Below, in pieces: positions 28,343 to 40,463 of a stretch of DNA of 64,000 nt (its first letter is position 1; every line of letters starts with the position of its first letter). Under the pieces are notes generated by a model. It was not told the origin of the DNA. It ran no database searches and saw only the letters and a program-made list of their open reading frames with translations. A program made the position numbers and the translations under genes. The stretch is from Setaria digitata (lineage: Eukaryota > Nematoda > Chromadorea > Rhabditida > Setariidae), in contig RCAB01000348.1 of the NCBI GenBank assembly GCA_003640385.1, forward strand, positions 1 to 64,000, read 5' to 3'.

Positions 28343-29775
28343 TTAAAACTTTATATCATTTAAAATTCTATCTTAATTAGTTAAAATAATATAATGACAA
28401 ATAGCAGTGTAACATCATGAAAAAAAAAAGTAGGGTTTCTTTTTTTTTTTTTTTTCATTGAGTTTTTTGAGGAATAGTAGTCGAAGATAAGCGAATCACT
28501 TTTTGCAAGTTTTTGCAAAACCTATGGTTGTTTCCTCAATTATATTCGAATTTCAATGAATTCAATGCAAATGGTACTTCAAGCTTTTCGTTTTTTCATT
28601 TTAACAATTAAACACAACAAATGAATACAACTTTTTTTCCTTTTTTTTTTTTTTTTCTTTTTTTATTCTGAATAGACTATTGCATGCTTATGTAATTTTT
28701 TACAAATATCATTTATCTAATTATTAAGGAATATTAATTTGTTCAATTAAAAGGAGACGGCAGTAAAATTTTAATCAAATAATAAATGCATATAATTTGT
28801 TTGTTCAATAAAAAACTTTTGCCCAAAATATGAATTTTTAATTTTAAACTAGAACATTGTAGAATTAAAACTGACAATTAATTGCTTTCATTTCTTCCCT
28901 TTTTTTTTTTCCATTCCCTATAATAACTAATTGAAAAAAAAAAAAAAATTTGGACAAAAAATAAGCAAAAACAGTCATAAAACAAACTAAATAATCTTTC
29001 ATCATTACGCATCTTTCACATTTTTTTTTTTTTTGCCTGCCATTGATGAACAGAAACTAAAATATTTCATTTCTAATTTTAGTGTTTTTTTTTTTTTTTG
29101 GTACCATCTCATTTGAATTGCTGAAAATTTCATTCAGTGTATAATTATTGGAATAGAAAAGGAAAAGCTTCAAAACTGACCAAAAATGTTAATTTTTGCA
29201 ATACATTGCAAACATATATTTCCATTTTAAACATAAATTTAAAATATGATATTTATATATTTATTTAGCAAGAAATTAAAAAAAAATATATGCTTAAAAA
29301 GGCTTAAAGAATTTGTTGTAATTTTTCGGTATTTTAAACTATATTTTAGCCGATATTTAAATTGATGAAATCAGAAAATGAAAAAACTAAAACGAAAAAT
29401 CAGTTGTAAAAGATTTTCAGCAATCTTTAAATTGCTGCCGTCGTTGACAACTCTATCGATCATTTGTGGATGGCTGGAATTTTTCTTTCATCCAAAAATT
29501 TTAATAAACTTTAGTGAAATTTAGCTGTAATTTTTGTTCTCACCTCTCTCATCAGTGGCTAGTTAAATGACAAGATAAAAACGATAAAATATTTGAAGTT
29601 GGTAAATTATTTGCCACAAAAGTATCATATGTTATAAATTCGTCAATTATTGTATAGAATTTACCTAATTAACGATTAAAATCGAGCACTTGAACATGAA
29701 ATAGTGATAAAACAGAATTTGTAGTTGCTTTGGGCAAGAAAACAAGAATAAATTTCTTGAAAATAGAATATCACT

Positions 29776-29998
29776 GAATTTAAGAATGGTATTAGGAATG
29801 GCAGGTCTTGAAAAGGAAACGACAAATTCTGCAGCATGGAATTCAAGAATAAGTAAGGATTCAAGAGTAGAAAATTCGCAAGTAAATGCTCCAAAAACAG
29901 AGAGTTCAAGAGTGAAACAATCGAGGACGGGAAATTCAAAAATGAAGGGTTCAAGAGTGGGGAATTTAAAATCGGGACATTTGAGTGCGGGGGATTAG
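29776..29998 (+). repeat. Degenerate purine-rich minisatellite
   Basis: Units resembling GAATTCAAGAGTGGG recur with a period of about 15 bp and many substitutions (for example ATTCAAGAATA, ATTCAAGAGTA, GTTCAAGAGTG, ATTCAAAAATG, GTTCAAGAGTG). The array ends in a G-rich stretch. Both strands stay open through it only because of the repeat, so I do not call a gene. Confidence 0.6.
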
Positions 29999-31594
29999 AA
30001 ACCGGGGAAAGTATGAAATGAAAAGAGAAAGGATTAAGAAAAAAAAAAAAGAAAAGGAAAAAATGGACGAAAAGAGCCAAGCAGATTGCAATTCAATAAA
30101 AACATTCGTTTTATGTGGGCCATAACCAAAAATGCGAAAGAAAAAAACGATAAAATTAAATAAAATTAAAATAAACTAAAGATAAAAAAAGCGAAGCGAT
30201 TATATGCAGAGAAGGAAATAAGGCAAGAAATATTTTTCCAGTTTTTTAAAGTAATCAGTTTTTGTTATCGTACATTTCTTATCATTACTTATTTGAAATG
30301 ATCTTATCATCGCAAAATGACTCTTATTTATTCACAATTTTTTAATGCTTTTATATTTTAGTGTTTTATATGATTTACAAACTATTATTTTCTGCAAGAC
30401 AAAAAAAAAAAACTTTCTTCTTATATGGAATAGATTTTTCTAGCTTGAAATCTTAGATTCTATAGTTTATTTTTTTTTTTTTTTTTTTTTTTGTTTTTAC
30501 AACTTAAAACAAAAATTTTATCAAAATTTATCAATTATTTCCTTTTGATTTTAATTATTTTTTTGTACCTTTATCCCACGCCATTTTCATGTCTTAATTT
30601 GAATTATACAAGTTGATGTTGTACTTCTGTCAAGTTCATCAAATAGCATTGGATTAATCAACAGGATCAGTTGTTGGTTGGTGAAAACGTGTGATTGATC
30701 GATAGAAGCCTGATCGATTGATGAAAATGTGATTAATTAATGATATGAATTATGCTATTTTTTAAAAAATAAATGTGAGTAAACAAGTGATTTGTTATTT
30801 CTCGTGGCAATGAATGTAAGTAAGAGTAATGCAGCTAATGTTCGCAGCTGTTAATATTTAAAACAAAATTTGAACGAAAATTATTTTGGGGAGGTGTAAG
30901 TGGTGGTAGAAGAGAATTTAAATTTTAATCAACAAATTTTATTTTTAATTAAAGGCAAGCATCATAATAAGACAGGAAATATTGTGCTTAAAATTAACAT
31001 CTTAAAATTATTCCGATTTCTTATCATTATTTGAAAAAGCGCTAATAGATACATTTAAATTGGATTGGCTAATTAAACAATTATTTATTTTTAATAGAAA
31101 CAATAATAATTATTGAAACAGTATTTCATATTTTGTAGTGAATTTAAAAGATGTAGCAAAATTTTTAAACTATCAAATCATAATTTTAATTGACGAATAT
31201 AATCATCAAGATATATTAAAATTTTCTATAATATTTTTAATTTAGAAACTAGTTAAAATCTCGAAGATGATAGGAAATTCTTATCCGATTAAAAATAAAT
31301 TTATGATAATTGGAAATAATTCACTTGATATTTAATTACCTGCGCATAATACAATTCGGTATATCATTTCCGTAGAATCTGAATAATAAATATATTGCAG
31401 TAAAGCCAGAAAACATACCAAAATTTTGAAAATATACAGTTATATTACATACAAAATAATCATATCACATAAAATTTTATAGATGCCATAAGTAAGCTAA
31501 TTATTAAATAATTATATATTATCGGGGAGATTTTAATTATTATTTTACGATTTCCCACCTGAAAAGTTTCTTCCCCGCCTTCTAGTTCTCTCTT

Positions 31595-31617
31595 CCCCCC
31601 CCTTCCCCCCCCCCCCC
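31595..31617. repeat. Poly-C runs (C8 and C13)
   Basis: Two C homopolymers separated by TT stand out in AT-rich DNA; the opposite strand is a G tract. They may be a site of sequencing error or of local secondary structure. Confidence 0.9.
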
Positions 31618-32164
31618 GCTCATACGCGATTTATGCTATGCCAAAGTTGTCTTATCAAATTTGTTGAATGATTAAATTTTAAAATTAATTTAAATTTTGA
31701 AAAAAAAAAGTTTCAGCAAATTCTTCTCAAATTTTTTTTTAATTACACTTTACAAAATTGCTCACCAATGGAAAAAAAAATGTTGTTTGATGATGAATAG
31801 AAATAAATAAATAAAATTTACTCCTAAATTTTGATTCGCCATCTTTAACAAATTGCCCTAAGTAATTAACTTATTACACGAAATAATAATTCTGTGGGAT
31901 TCTGAAAAAAAAAAAAAAAAACATCCGTTTGTTTGCTAGAAATGCATAAAAAAATATGATTTTTCCTAAGCTTCAAAACTGATTAAAAAACATAGAAAAC
32001 ACTTTAAATTAAACTAAAATATAAGAAAAATTCATGTAATACATTATAAATAGCTGCAAATATTTGTTACCTTAAGTTTTTCAAACTTTCAGCAATATCG
32101 TTGATCATGTCATGATTATAAAAAAAAAAAAAACGAATTCCTTTTTTCAAAGATAATTAATTTG

Positions 32165-32280
32165 TTAATAGTATAACATTAATGATAATTGCTGTTCTTC
32201 CTCATCTAATATCTGATCGGAAAAAATCATTTTCAAATGAATATTTCTGTTCGGCTTCTGCATAGTGTTTCGCCTACCTG
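32165..32280 (-). other. Possible coding exon
   Basis: After a TTCCACAG acceptor the minus strand reads RRNTMQKPNRNIHLKMIFSD followed by QILDEEEQQLSLMLYY and TAA. It is acidic and protein-like, but there is no family match and no partner exon. Confidence 0.2.
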
Positions 32281-34740
32281 TGGAATTAAACGAGTAAATT
32301 ACAGTGATGAAATCATCTAACCTAATGAAATTATACCATTTAATTGTTGTGTGAATTAAATTATCTATCACTATCAGGTAAATGAGTAATCTTAATAAAG
32401 GTAAAAGGTCATATTAATATGAGTGATAATTCCGATTTTTGTAGAAGTCACTTAAAGTCGTCGAGAAAAAAAAAAAAAAAAAAAAAAAAACGATCTTTTC
32501 TTCACATATGAAGACTCGTATATCACAGCACAAAAAAGTGTTAAGGATTTTTAGAAAAAAAAAAACAGTTTAAACATCTTGGATTAAATTTGAATTAAGA
32601 CAATTTAAAGAAAAAGTGAAAAATTTTCTGTAATTATATTTAAAATTTGGTACACAAATATCTCCCTGTTTTTCCTTGAAAAATGAATAGACATAATAAT
32701 ACTAATAAATTTTCTTAATTTAGATGAATTGCTTACATAAATTATTTGAAATTTTTTAGTAACAATCCATGGAAAAAATATGAACACAGCGACAAAAACT
32801 ACCACAATTTAATTCCAGCATTCATGAGGTATTAGTTTAATTTTGAAGTTACAAGTTTTTTTTTTTGAACTGCTAAAAATAAACATCATAATACTAATAA
32901 TTTTTCTTAACTCAGATTAAACTACCATTGAAATTTGTTTTTTAGTACTTTGTGAAAACAAAAATAAAAAAAAAAATAAAATAAAAGAATAAAAAGGAAA
33001 TACAAATATGTGCATTCATGAATTCAAAATTCAGTAATTATTAATGATGAAAAAGTAATTATTAATTGCTAATTACAGCTGCTAGACTAAATAGACGCAC
33101 CATAATTACTCCTTTTTTTGTGTTTGATAATCATAATCATTGTTTGCATTGATATCGCACTCATTTAAACCTGTTATCAAAAAGCTATTGTTATCAGTTG
33201 TTATCAGTGTTTTGTTAAATTACAGCTCCCCGTTGCTGTTTTTTCTTAAATATGCATCAGAAATTTTTTGAAATCAATAGTGCACAATTTTATTTTTAAT
33301 TAAAAGAAAAAATGGAAGACAAAAAAGTTAACTGATCTGTGAAATGTGGTCAAATTTAGCTGATAATAAAAATTTGCGTCATGTTTTCTTTTTGAAATGC
33401 AGTTTGTTTTGAATCAACATAATTAGCAAGTTTTCTTTTCCCTCAATTAATAATACTGATTTCCGGAATGAAATCTAGGAATCTAACAAGTTTTCCTGAA
33501 ATAGCAACGATGCATTTCATTTTTTCCATTAAGAAAATTACATGTTCAAATAATTTATTTGTTCAAATGAAAACTAACTATTATGATTCCTATAAAAGTT
33601 GAATGGAAAAATGGAAAGTCAAAGTCAAAAATGTGTAGCACAAACCTTAATGAGAAATTGATTATATTAATTTAGAAAATGAAAAAATATAAAACATAAG
33701 AAAATTTTTCAAGTTTGCAGCGAAATATTGAACGATTGAAAGTTAAATGTCTAAAATTTTACCGACCATACCTCTTATTTTGCATTTATTTGAATTAAAA
33801 TTGTACAAGAAGACGCATTTTTAAACTTATTCTCAATTTATCCATTGTAACTTTGAGGAAAAAAAGAATGAAATATTTGAAAAAAATTTTTTCTTTTATT
33901 CGCTATTTGCAGTATAAAGAGTTTGAAAGTAAAAAGCAAAACTTAGTCTGACTTAATTCGTCTTATCATATTAACAGGTTATCAGTGCAATGTTCAATTC
34001 TCTCAGTTGTCTCAATTTGTTGAGCAAAAAGCCATTTAATCGAAATTTGGTCATTGGAGGTTGGATGAAATATATGAAATTCATATGATAAAAGTGATGT
34101 TTAAATTTTAAGCTAGATGTATTTTGCATCGCTTATGATATTTGCAAATGAAAATTAATTAGATTAATTATCAGTTGTGAAATATATTTTTTCAGATTCA
34201 AATAATTAATTAATCTATTTGTTTATTTTGTCAATAACACCACTATTACATTTAGATAATTATTGTTCCATTGTTTATTCATTTTTTCATTGTTTATCAA
34301 CTTATCGCAGTTGACGCAAGATAAAAACCCTTGGCACAATTAAAGCTTAGTAGTTATTTCAAAATTGACATAAAATTAATCAAAATTTGCCAACCGATAT
34401 TTAATGGTTGAAATATTTGTAAACAAATTTCATTCACCGCATCAATTCTTTTCTTCTGATTATTAATTTTATTAAAATACATTACTTTTCCTCTGCATTA
34501 AATAGAAACAAAAAAAAAAAAAAAAGCTTGAACAAAATTAATTCATTTGAAATGTTTGCAAAATTAATGCTTCTGATTTAATTTGTTTTTTAAGCAAATT
34601 CATATCGCAATAATAAATCGATGTTGGAACAGGATAAATGAATTAACTAATAGCAAATAATTTACATTGTTATGTTAATCGCTTGTGTCATCAAAAATTT
34701 TATCCAAATTTTGAAATTTTTTTTAAAAAAAAAAAAGGAT

Positions 34741-34836
34741 TGTTTAAATTAAACTCAATGTTTCACGATGTTCACGTAAACGAGGATCGAAGAAATTGCC
34801 ACTTACTATACTAGCTTCACATAGTAGATGTTTACG
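34741..34836 (-). other. Possible terminal coding exon
   Basis: After an ACTGAG acceptor the minus strand reads KRKHLLCEASIVSGNFFDPR then LREHRETLSLI and TAA. Composition is protein-like and richer in GC than its surroundings. Not recognised; no upstream exon was found. Confidence 0.22.
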
Positions 34837-36998
34837 CTTCTCAGTAAATTAACAATCATGATAACATGATAACAACAAGCAGCAAATATCATTAAAACAT
34901 TCAAGTTAGAAATATGATATGATATGATTGCAATTTATCTGCAAGTGATAACCATGTAGCTTTAGTTGTAGTAGTAGTAGTAGTATCTATCCTAAAGGAA
35001 AAAAGTTTAACCGGTTTTTACTGAAGTTTTCGAATCAGTTTGGAAGAACAAGGAAATATTTCGGACAGGATGTGTTACAATTGTAACAACCGTTGCAGTA
35101 GTTAGTCATTGGACCATCAATATCAGTAACAATAATAGCTGTTGTTATTGTAACAGTAATAATTGTTGCTGTATTAGCAATAGTTATTGTTTCAGCAATG
35201 TAACAACTGTTTCGTAGTTTCATGAGGAAGAAGTAAGGACACACAGAAATAGTGATGACAAAAGGAAAAAGCTAAGTGTAAAAAAATTAATAATGCATAA
35301 TCATACATAATCATTTATCATTTATCAGTTATCATTTATCCAGATGTGATTATTCTGGTCCTTAGTATCATTAATGCATAATGTTTTGATAATTGAGAAA
35401 AAAAAAAAAAAAAAAAGTGCCGAAATGATAGTTTTGATATTTAGGAGAATAATCGGAAATGAATGACAGGTTTCTCTTTTTGAGGTGAAGAAAATAAAAT
35501 TCTTTCTTCTTAAAATTACTAATTATAAATATAATGGAGTGAGTGATTATAGTACGGTAAGCTCATAGCGATGAAAATGAACTAGTACAATAGTTTTAGT
35601 CCTAACACTTCAAATTTTCAAGTCTAGACTTTAGAGTGAAATACGAGATGCATTGTAATATCGTAAATTCTCCACTCCGTTCATCAGGAGCATTTTAATT
35701 TTACTTTTAATCTTTAATTTATTAACTTATAATTAAGTGTTCAATCAGTTTGGAATTTTTATCCCAATCAAATCTGAATAATTTTAAATTTGAAACTGAG
35801 AATGAATTTTCATTTCTGATGTGTTCATTTGAAATTTATTTGTTTGTTCCCTTTTTTTTAAACAGTTGCGAAATATTTTCTCACAGAATTGACAGGAAAG
35901 TATATAAAAACATTTATAAAAAGTACATTCGAACAAGTAAGTAATTCCAACTTTCTCGTTTTCCCGCACCGCTACTTTCTGGAATTCCTTCTCCCTCCTA
36001 TTAATTTACCTTCTATTCTTCTATCTTCGAAATGAAATGTATCTGAAAATGTAGTTTTATCTTTTTGATCATATGATTGTCTGAAATCAGTAAATTTACT
36101 CTCTATGTGAAATTTTATCCTTTTTTCTTTAATTTTAATTTCAATTTACTCAGCAACTCTGCTCGTTAAACAATTTCATCAGACTTTAATATTATTTTGT
36201 CGCTGAATAATCGCAAATTTTTCTTTTTTATTGAAATAATTTACGTCAAATTATATTTCGCTACCGTACAGTGAATGAATGATATGCAATAATCATTTGT
36301 TGCCAATGTTGTTGCAAAATTTGTTGCAATTTATTTTCTATTCTTTATTGTATATTTTTGTTTTATTCTCATTGCTCTAGTTTTTCCTTCCGAAATATCA
36401 CTTTTTTTTTTCTCGAGAATCATTTTCGGGAGAGAAGAATCCAACCGAGACATTGACAAATTAATTACTCGACTATGCTGCAAAAATTCCTGCTTCAAGA
36501 TTTTTGCCAAATTTAAATACAGCAATAGACACCGAATTTAGTTATGACCATTGAGCTCATAAGTAGTCATTTTAGGATATGGTACTTATAATCTAATTGA
36601 AATTTCTGACCAGATTAAAACTACAAGAAAAAGCACTACTTGAATTAAATTATAATAAATTAATAAACCATTTCAGAATTACTATAGCAAAAATCAAAGC
36701 TAGCCAAGGACTGAAGAATACCTGAAGATCGACTGCATAACAATGAAAAAAAAATGCCTGGAATTAACTGCCTGACCTATTCCGTCGTCTATTCTCGGTA
36801 CCCGTGACCCAAGTAAGTTTTCCTCTCCATCCGTACCCTTGATCTCACTGTTCTCCCGCTCCCCCCTTCATCTATTCCCATCCAGGATCACGTAAGTTTC
36901 CTCTCAATCTGCTGCACCACCCGCGATCACACATCGTTCAGCTGATACACGGGCAAATCTCCTGTCCACCTACTTTCATCACCCGCAACAATACCATC

Positions 36999-37018
36999 CG
37001 GGTAAACCCGGGTAAACC
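36999..37018 (+). repeat. Two tandem CGGGTAAACC units
   Basis: A 10 bp unit is repeated exactly twice, containing the palindromic junction ACCCGGGT. It lies 270 bp before the G-rich GGGTAA cluster and may belong to the same motif family. Confidence 0.8.
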
Positions 37019-37292
37019 TTTCTTCTCTCAGCGTATCCCTACTCCCATCATTCGGAATCATGTTCCTCGTTAATCTTAAATACCACCCCTCTCCGACTTC
37101 CTTTACCCAAAACCAACCATTCGGGTAGCAGTTGGGTAACAGGAGTAATAAGAGAAATTTTATTCGTCTTCATGAAGTCCCATTTGTAGATAACAGATGG
37201 CAGCCAATAGATGTACAGTGATCAGGTGAAATGATGACGATGGGACTGAAAGTGGACAGGCAAATGTTACCTGTAGGAACGGGTTAGATTGT

Positions 37293-37329
37293 AGGGTAGG
37301 GTAAGGGTAAGGATAGGGTAAGGGCAGGG
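37293..37329 (+). other. Predicted G-quadruplex motif
   Basis: Six GGG runs separated by loops of 2-8 nt (TA, TAA, TAAGGATA, TAA, CA) satisfy the usual G4 pattern. It is the only strong motif of this kind that I saw in the window. Confidence 0.75.
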
Positions 37330-37692
37330 TAGATGTACCTTTAATGTTTGCTCAGTGCCAAAGGAGTGAAGGGTTACAGGCTACATTCCTCCACAGACAG
37401 ACACAGCACGAGCAGTGAGTTGACCGTTGCACAGATTGATCTGTGGCCTCAATCAATACTGTTCCAACTAGGCCAAACATTCCCCTTACCTGTGCTCTGT
37501 ACCTCCCCTCCTGTCTGCCTCTCTCGTTCCCGCATGCTCCTTCATCGGCATGTACAACTGTACAGGCGGGTGCACGATAACGGGGCCCCTTTGCATCCTC
37601 CTTTGGCTCTTTTATGCACACACCTGTATGTATCTGTCTGTCTGTCTGTGTGTGTATATGCATTTGCAAGGCCAAATGGTGCACATACACTG

Positions 37693-37696
<4 letters not shown>

Positions 37697-37728
<32 letters not shown>

Positions 37729-37740
37729 ATACACATACAC
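37697..37740. repeat. (AC)n then (ACATAC)n microsatellite
   Basis: A pure AC run to about 37722 continues as ACATAC units. Confidence 0.9.
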
Positions 37741-38211
37741 TCACATACATTCACAGTTTCTCGTCCTCTTTTCCCCATTTTGCAGGGTTGGGATGGTGAG
37801 ACCACCTTGGGCTAAGGCGTAGGCATTGCTCGGTGCTTACTGGCAACCGCTGCACCTCCTTATCTACCTCTACGTCACGTGTGGCACTCACGCTGGGCTG
37901 ATAAGTACGGTACGGTACCTTCCGTGCTCTCGATACCTCAGTTCGAGACTGCTGTCTTCTGCCGTGCTCTTTGCATACACCCATGATCACATTCCTGTAC
38001 ACGTACGTGCATATCCTTTCCACGTCGTTCGCGAATGAGAGTACCGTAAACATGTTTACGGAATTGCAAGCATCCGTTCACTTGTGATGCATTGTTGGCA
38101 GTTTGTTTTACATGTACGTGTATGTGTATGTTTGTATGTGGGTACGGATATACGTAGACGACGTTTAAGATTGCTGTTGTGTATGCATCGCGAGATGTGT
38201 TGTCCATGTAC

Positions 38212-38251
38212 GGATATACGTATGAGAAGGCATGCCTGAATACGTATATCC
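38212..38251. repeat. Inverted repeat with nested palindrome
   Basis: GGATATACGTAT (38212-38223) pairs perfectly with ATACGTATATCC (38240-38251). The 16 nt loop contains the 8 bp palindrome GGCATGCC (38229-38236). A second copy of the left arm (GTACGGATATACGTA) lies about 70 bp upstream near 38142-38156. Confidence 0.85.
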
Positions 38252-38997
38252 ATGCATTTCTGTGTGCTACACTTGAGACACGTTTATATTCCTGCTAGAT
38301 ACTTACGTGAACTGGTGTGTGAGATGCCATCCGTTTCATCAAGTCAATAAGTGTAGCAGATATTTGTTTCTGGTATCAGCGGGGTAAGTATATAGTTAGA
38401 TTGGCGTGAGGCTTCACTTGTCGTACGTGTTCAGCATGGATAAAAGTGACGGAATTTTGAGAGACGAAACAGTGGCTGTACAAGTGGCTGTTTTATTGAA
38501 CTTCCAAGAATATACTGCTAAGAGTTAGACTTTTCCATGATTAGTCATGTTTTGATCTTTTGAAAATTTGCTTCCTTTTTTCCGGATCATTATTTTTTTT
38601 TGCTGGCTTAATCTTCCCTTCCTCTCATTATGGACCATAAAATTATTCGCTTTCTTCTTGTACATTATCATATTTAACAGCGAAAAGCATAACGCTAGGT
38701 AGATAGATATCATTGATAAAGCATGTTGTACATAAAATTCTATGACAGCTATATACCTGCTTTTGCTTGCAAAATATACCTTTAATTGCATTTCATTTTT
38801 TCTTCCATTCAGGATAGTCTTTTGTTCTTTTCTGAGAGATATGCTCTTCTAGCTTCTTCTTCTGTTACCATTTTTAAAAACGAATGAAATTTTTTCCCTA
38901 AAACTTCATTTGTGCCAGGAAGGATTAGATGACAAGAATGCAATCAGTGGCAAGAAGTTATGGTATTTAGCTGGCCTGTTAAGGCCTCTGTCCCACT

Positions 38998-39002
<5 letters not shown>

Positions 39003-39033
<31 letters not shown>
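39003..39033. repeat. (AC)n microsatellite
   Basis: Uninterrupted AC run of about 30 bp. Confidence 0.9.
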
Positions 39034-39035
<2 letters not shown>

Positions 39036-39425
39036 CGTCCCAACATCAACAATACCTACCATTCAGCAATCATTCATTCATTCTAGTGCGAAGGCAAAGG
39101 CAATGTAGGCATAGGCATCTTTCCTTCCTTCCTCCTTGCTTCCTTCCATCCGTTCATCTATCTATCCAAACCTCTTGTGCTGCCGTCCTCTTCCGATGGT
39201 GATGAAGAAGAATTGTATCCCCAACCCTGTTTGGTCTCTTTGCTCTGATTTCCGTACCAAAACTTCCCATTGTGCCGGCGTCCCACTCGACTCAACTCGA
39301 CTCGACTCGTTTTCCTTACGATCAACGGTAGTTGCTGTTGTCCCCATTACGAAAATTTTTATGACTGGTTTGGTTTGGTGTGATGCTGTTGCTTTGCTGT
39401 TGCTGATACTGGTGATACTGATACT

Positions 39426-39480
39426 GATGCTGATGCTGATGCTGATGCTGATGCTGATGCTGATGCTGATGCTGATGCTC
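39426..39480. repeat. (GATGCT)n hexanucleotide repeat
   Basis: About nine tandem GATGCT units are preceded by degenerate GATACT units. The repeat is open in several frames on both strands, which explains long spurious ORFs here. Confidence 0.9.
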
Positions 39481-39757
39481 ATGGTGATACCGATCATGTT
39501 GATGATGATGGTGGTGGTGCTACCAATTTAGATTTCGTGGTTTATTTCGTAATCTACAGTACAATACTTCAAAATGAGGCTCACAAGAAGTTCAACAATT
39601 TAAAACTGTAAAAGTTACGAAACGCTCGTAGAAGAGAAGAATTTAAGAAATTGAGCAGTTATAGGAGAGATGTAGAAGTTATCAAATTTTTGCTAATAAT
39701 TGGAAAATATACATTCTTCGAGGAGTAGAGATTGTCATTTAAATATTTCGGATTTTT

Positions 39758-40342
39758 GAAAGTTTTCAAGTATTCTATTTCGTGCTAGTATCATTGGTCT
39801 GAATATATAGCAACGAGAATTATTTCTTTTTTATTTGAATTTTTCACACTATTTAAAAGGATGATGTTTTTGTAGTGGTGAAAATTTCTGACATGGTAAA
39901 TTTGAAATACGTATCAATAATAGGATAGAGATATGTTAAATTAAGCCAAAAAAAATGGCTTGCATTTTACAAGGTATTCGTCAAGTTTAACAAACATTCA
40001 TCTTCTCCTTTAGCCAGATAATCTTATACTATGCAATTGAAACGAATGACATTGTTCATATATTAGAATAAGATATCAATAGTTTCATTCCAATATTTTA
40101 TAAGAGCTTATGTTTACATATTTCATCACCTCTCGTTATATTATTAGTAAAAAAAAAAAAAATATGCGAAAAAATAGATGGAAATTTTTCAAAATATGCC
40201 TATCTTTTTTCCTTTGTTTTTCACTTGGAAAATTTTTTTAGATTTAGAATCTCTTTGTTGGCATATTTTCTCTATAATTCTTTCTACTTTTTGGTAGATA
40301 GTATTCTATTCATTCGTTTATATCTTAGGACTCATTCATACC

Positions 40343-40382
<40 letters not shown>

Positions 40383-40463
40383 ATTCAAACAAAAAACAGT
40401 AATTCTCGTTGCTATATATTCAGAACAGTGATACTAGCACGAAATAAAAAACTTGAAAATTTC
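39758..40463. mobile_element. Foldback / MITE-like element with long inverted arms
   Basis: The left arm (39758-39845) and the reverse complement of the right arm (40378-40463) align over 86-88 bp with roughly ten mismatches. They share perfect blocks such as CGTGCTAGTATCA and, read on the left arm, a 25 bp block at 39799-39823. The 530 bp between them has no transposase ORF and ends in an (AT)n run. I could not identify a target-site duplication, so a non-autonomous DNA transposon is inference; a rearranged local duplication is the alternative. Confidence 0.5.
40345..40374. repeat. (AT)n microsatellite
   Basis: Pure AT run immediately inside the right arm of the foldback element. Confidence 0.9.

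Larger units (their letters stand above)
21000..36700. other. Large AT-rich region without a confirmed gene
   Basis: No gene model could be built. It is mostly low-complexity AT sequence with very long homopolymers (A30 at 24431-24460, A25 at 32466-32490). It holds several short open segments preceded by plausible acceptors (listed separately), a degenerate minisatellite near 29.8 kb, and two C runs at 31595-31617. It lies upstream of the minus-strand gar-3 gene and so probably includes its promoter. Confidence 0.5.
36701..39550. other. GC-rich, microsatellite-rich island
   Basis: Base composition changes abruptly from A/T homopolymers to mixed GC-rich DNA with many CpG, CA/TG and GGGTAA-type motifs. 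Open frames here (for example 37348-37815, 39136-39531) run through dinucleotide or hexamer repeats and show no domain. Consensus donors GTAAGT occur at 36813 and 36894, so non-coding first exons or a promoter for the gene at 43.8 kb (or for an unseen minus-strand gene) are possible but unproven. Confidence 0.5.

Noticed and set aside
30587..30709. 41-codon minus-strand segment ending in TGA
   Set aside because: Two frames are open over the same GATCGAT-rich sequence, so coding status is not supported enough for a feature; mentioned only as an orphan segment.
35035..35244. 69-codon minus-strand ORF with YCNGCYNCNTSC
   Set aside because: Made largely of ATT/GTT-type triplets and a 16 bp palindrome (35073-35088); no donor precedes its stop and no family match.
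37261..37340. Internal telomere repeat
   Set aside because: Nematode telomeres are TTAGGC; the GGGTAA units here are few and irregular, so only a G-quadruplex motif is claimed.
37348..37815. 155-codon plus-strand ORF and its minus-strand shadows
   Set aside because: It runs through the (AC)n repeat giving poly Thr-His, has no domain and no splice context, and several frames on both strands are open over the same repeat.
39136..39531. 131- and 111-codon ORFs on opposite strands
   Set aside because: Both are kept open by the GATGCT hexamer (Leu-Met or Ser-Ile repeats); low-complexity artefacts.
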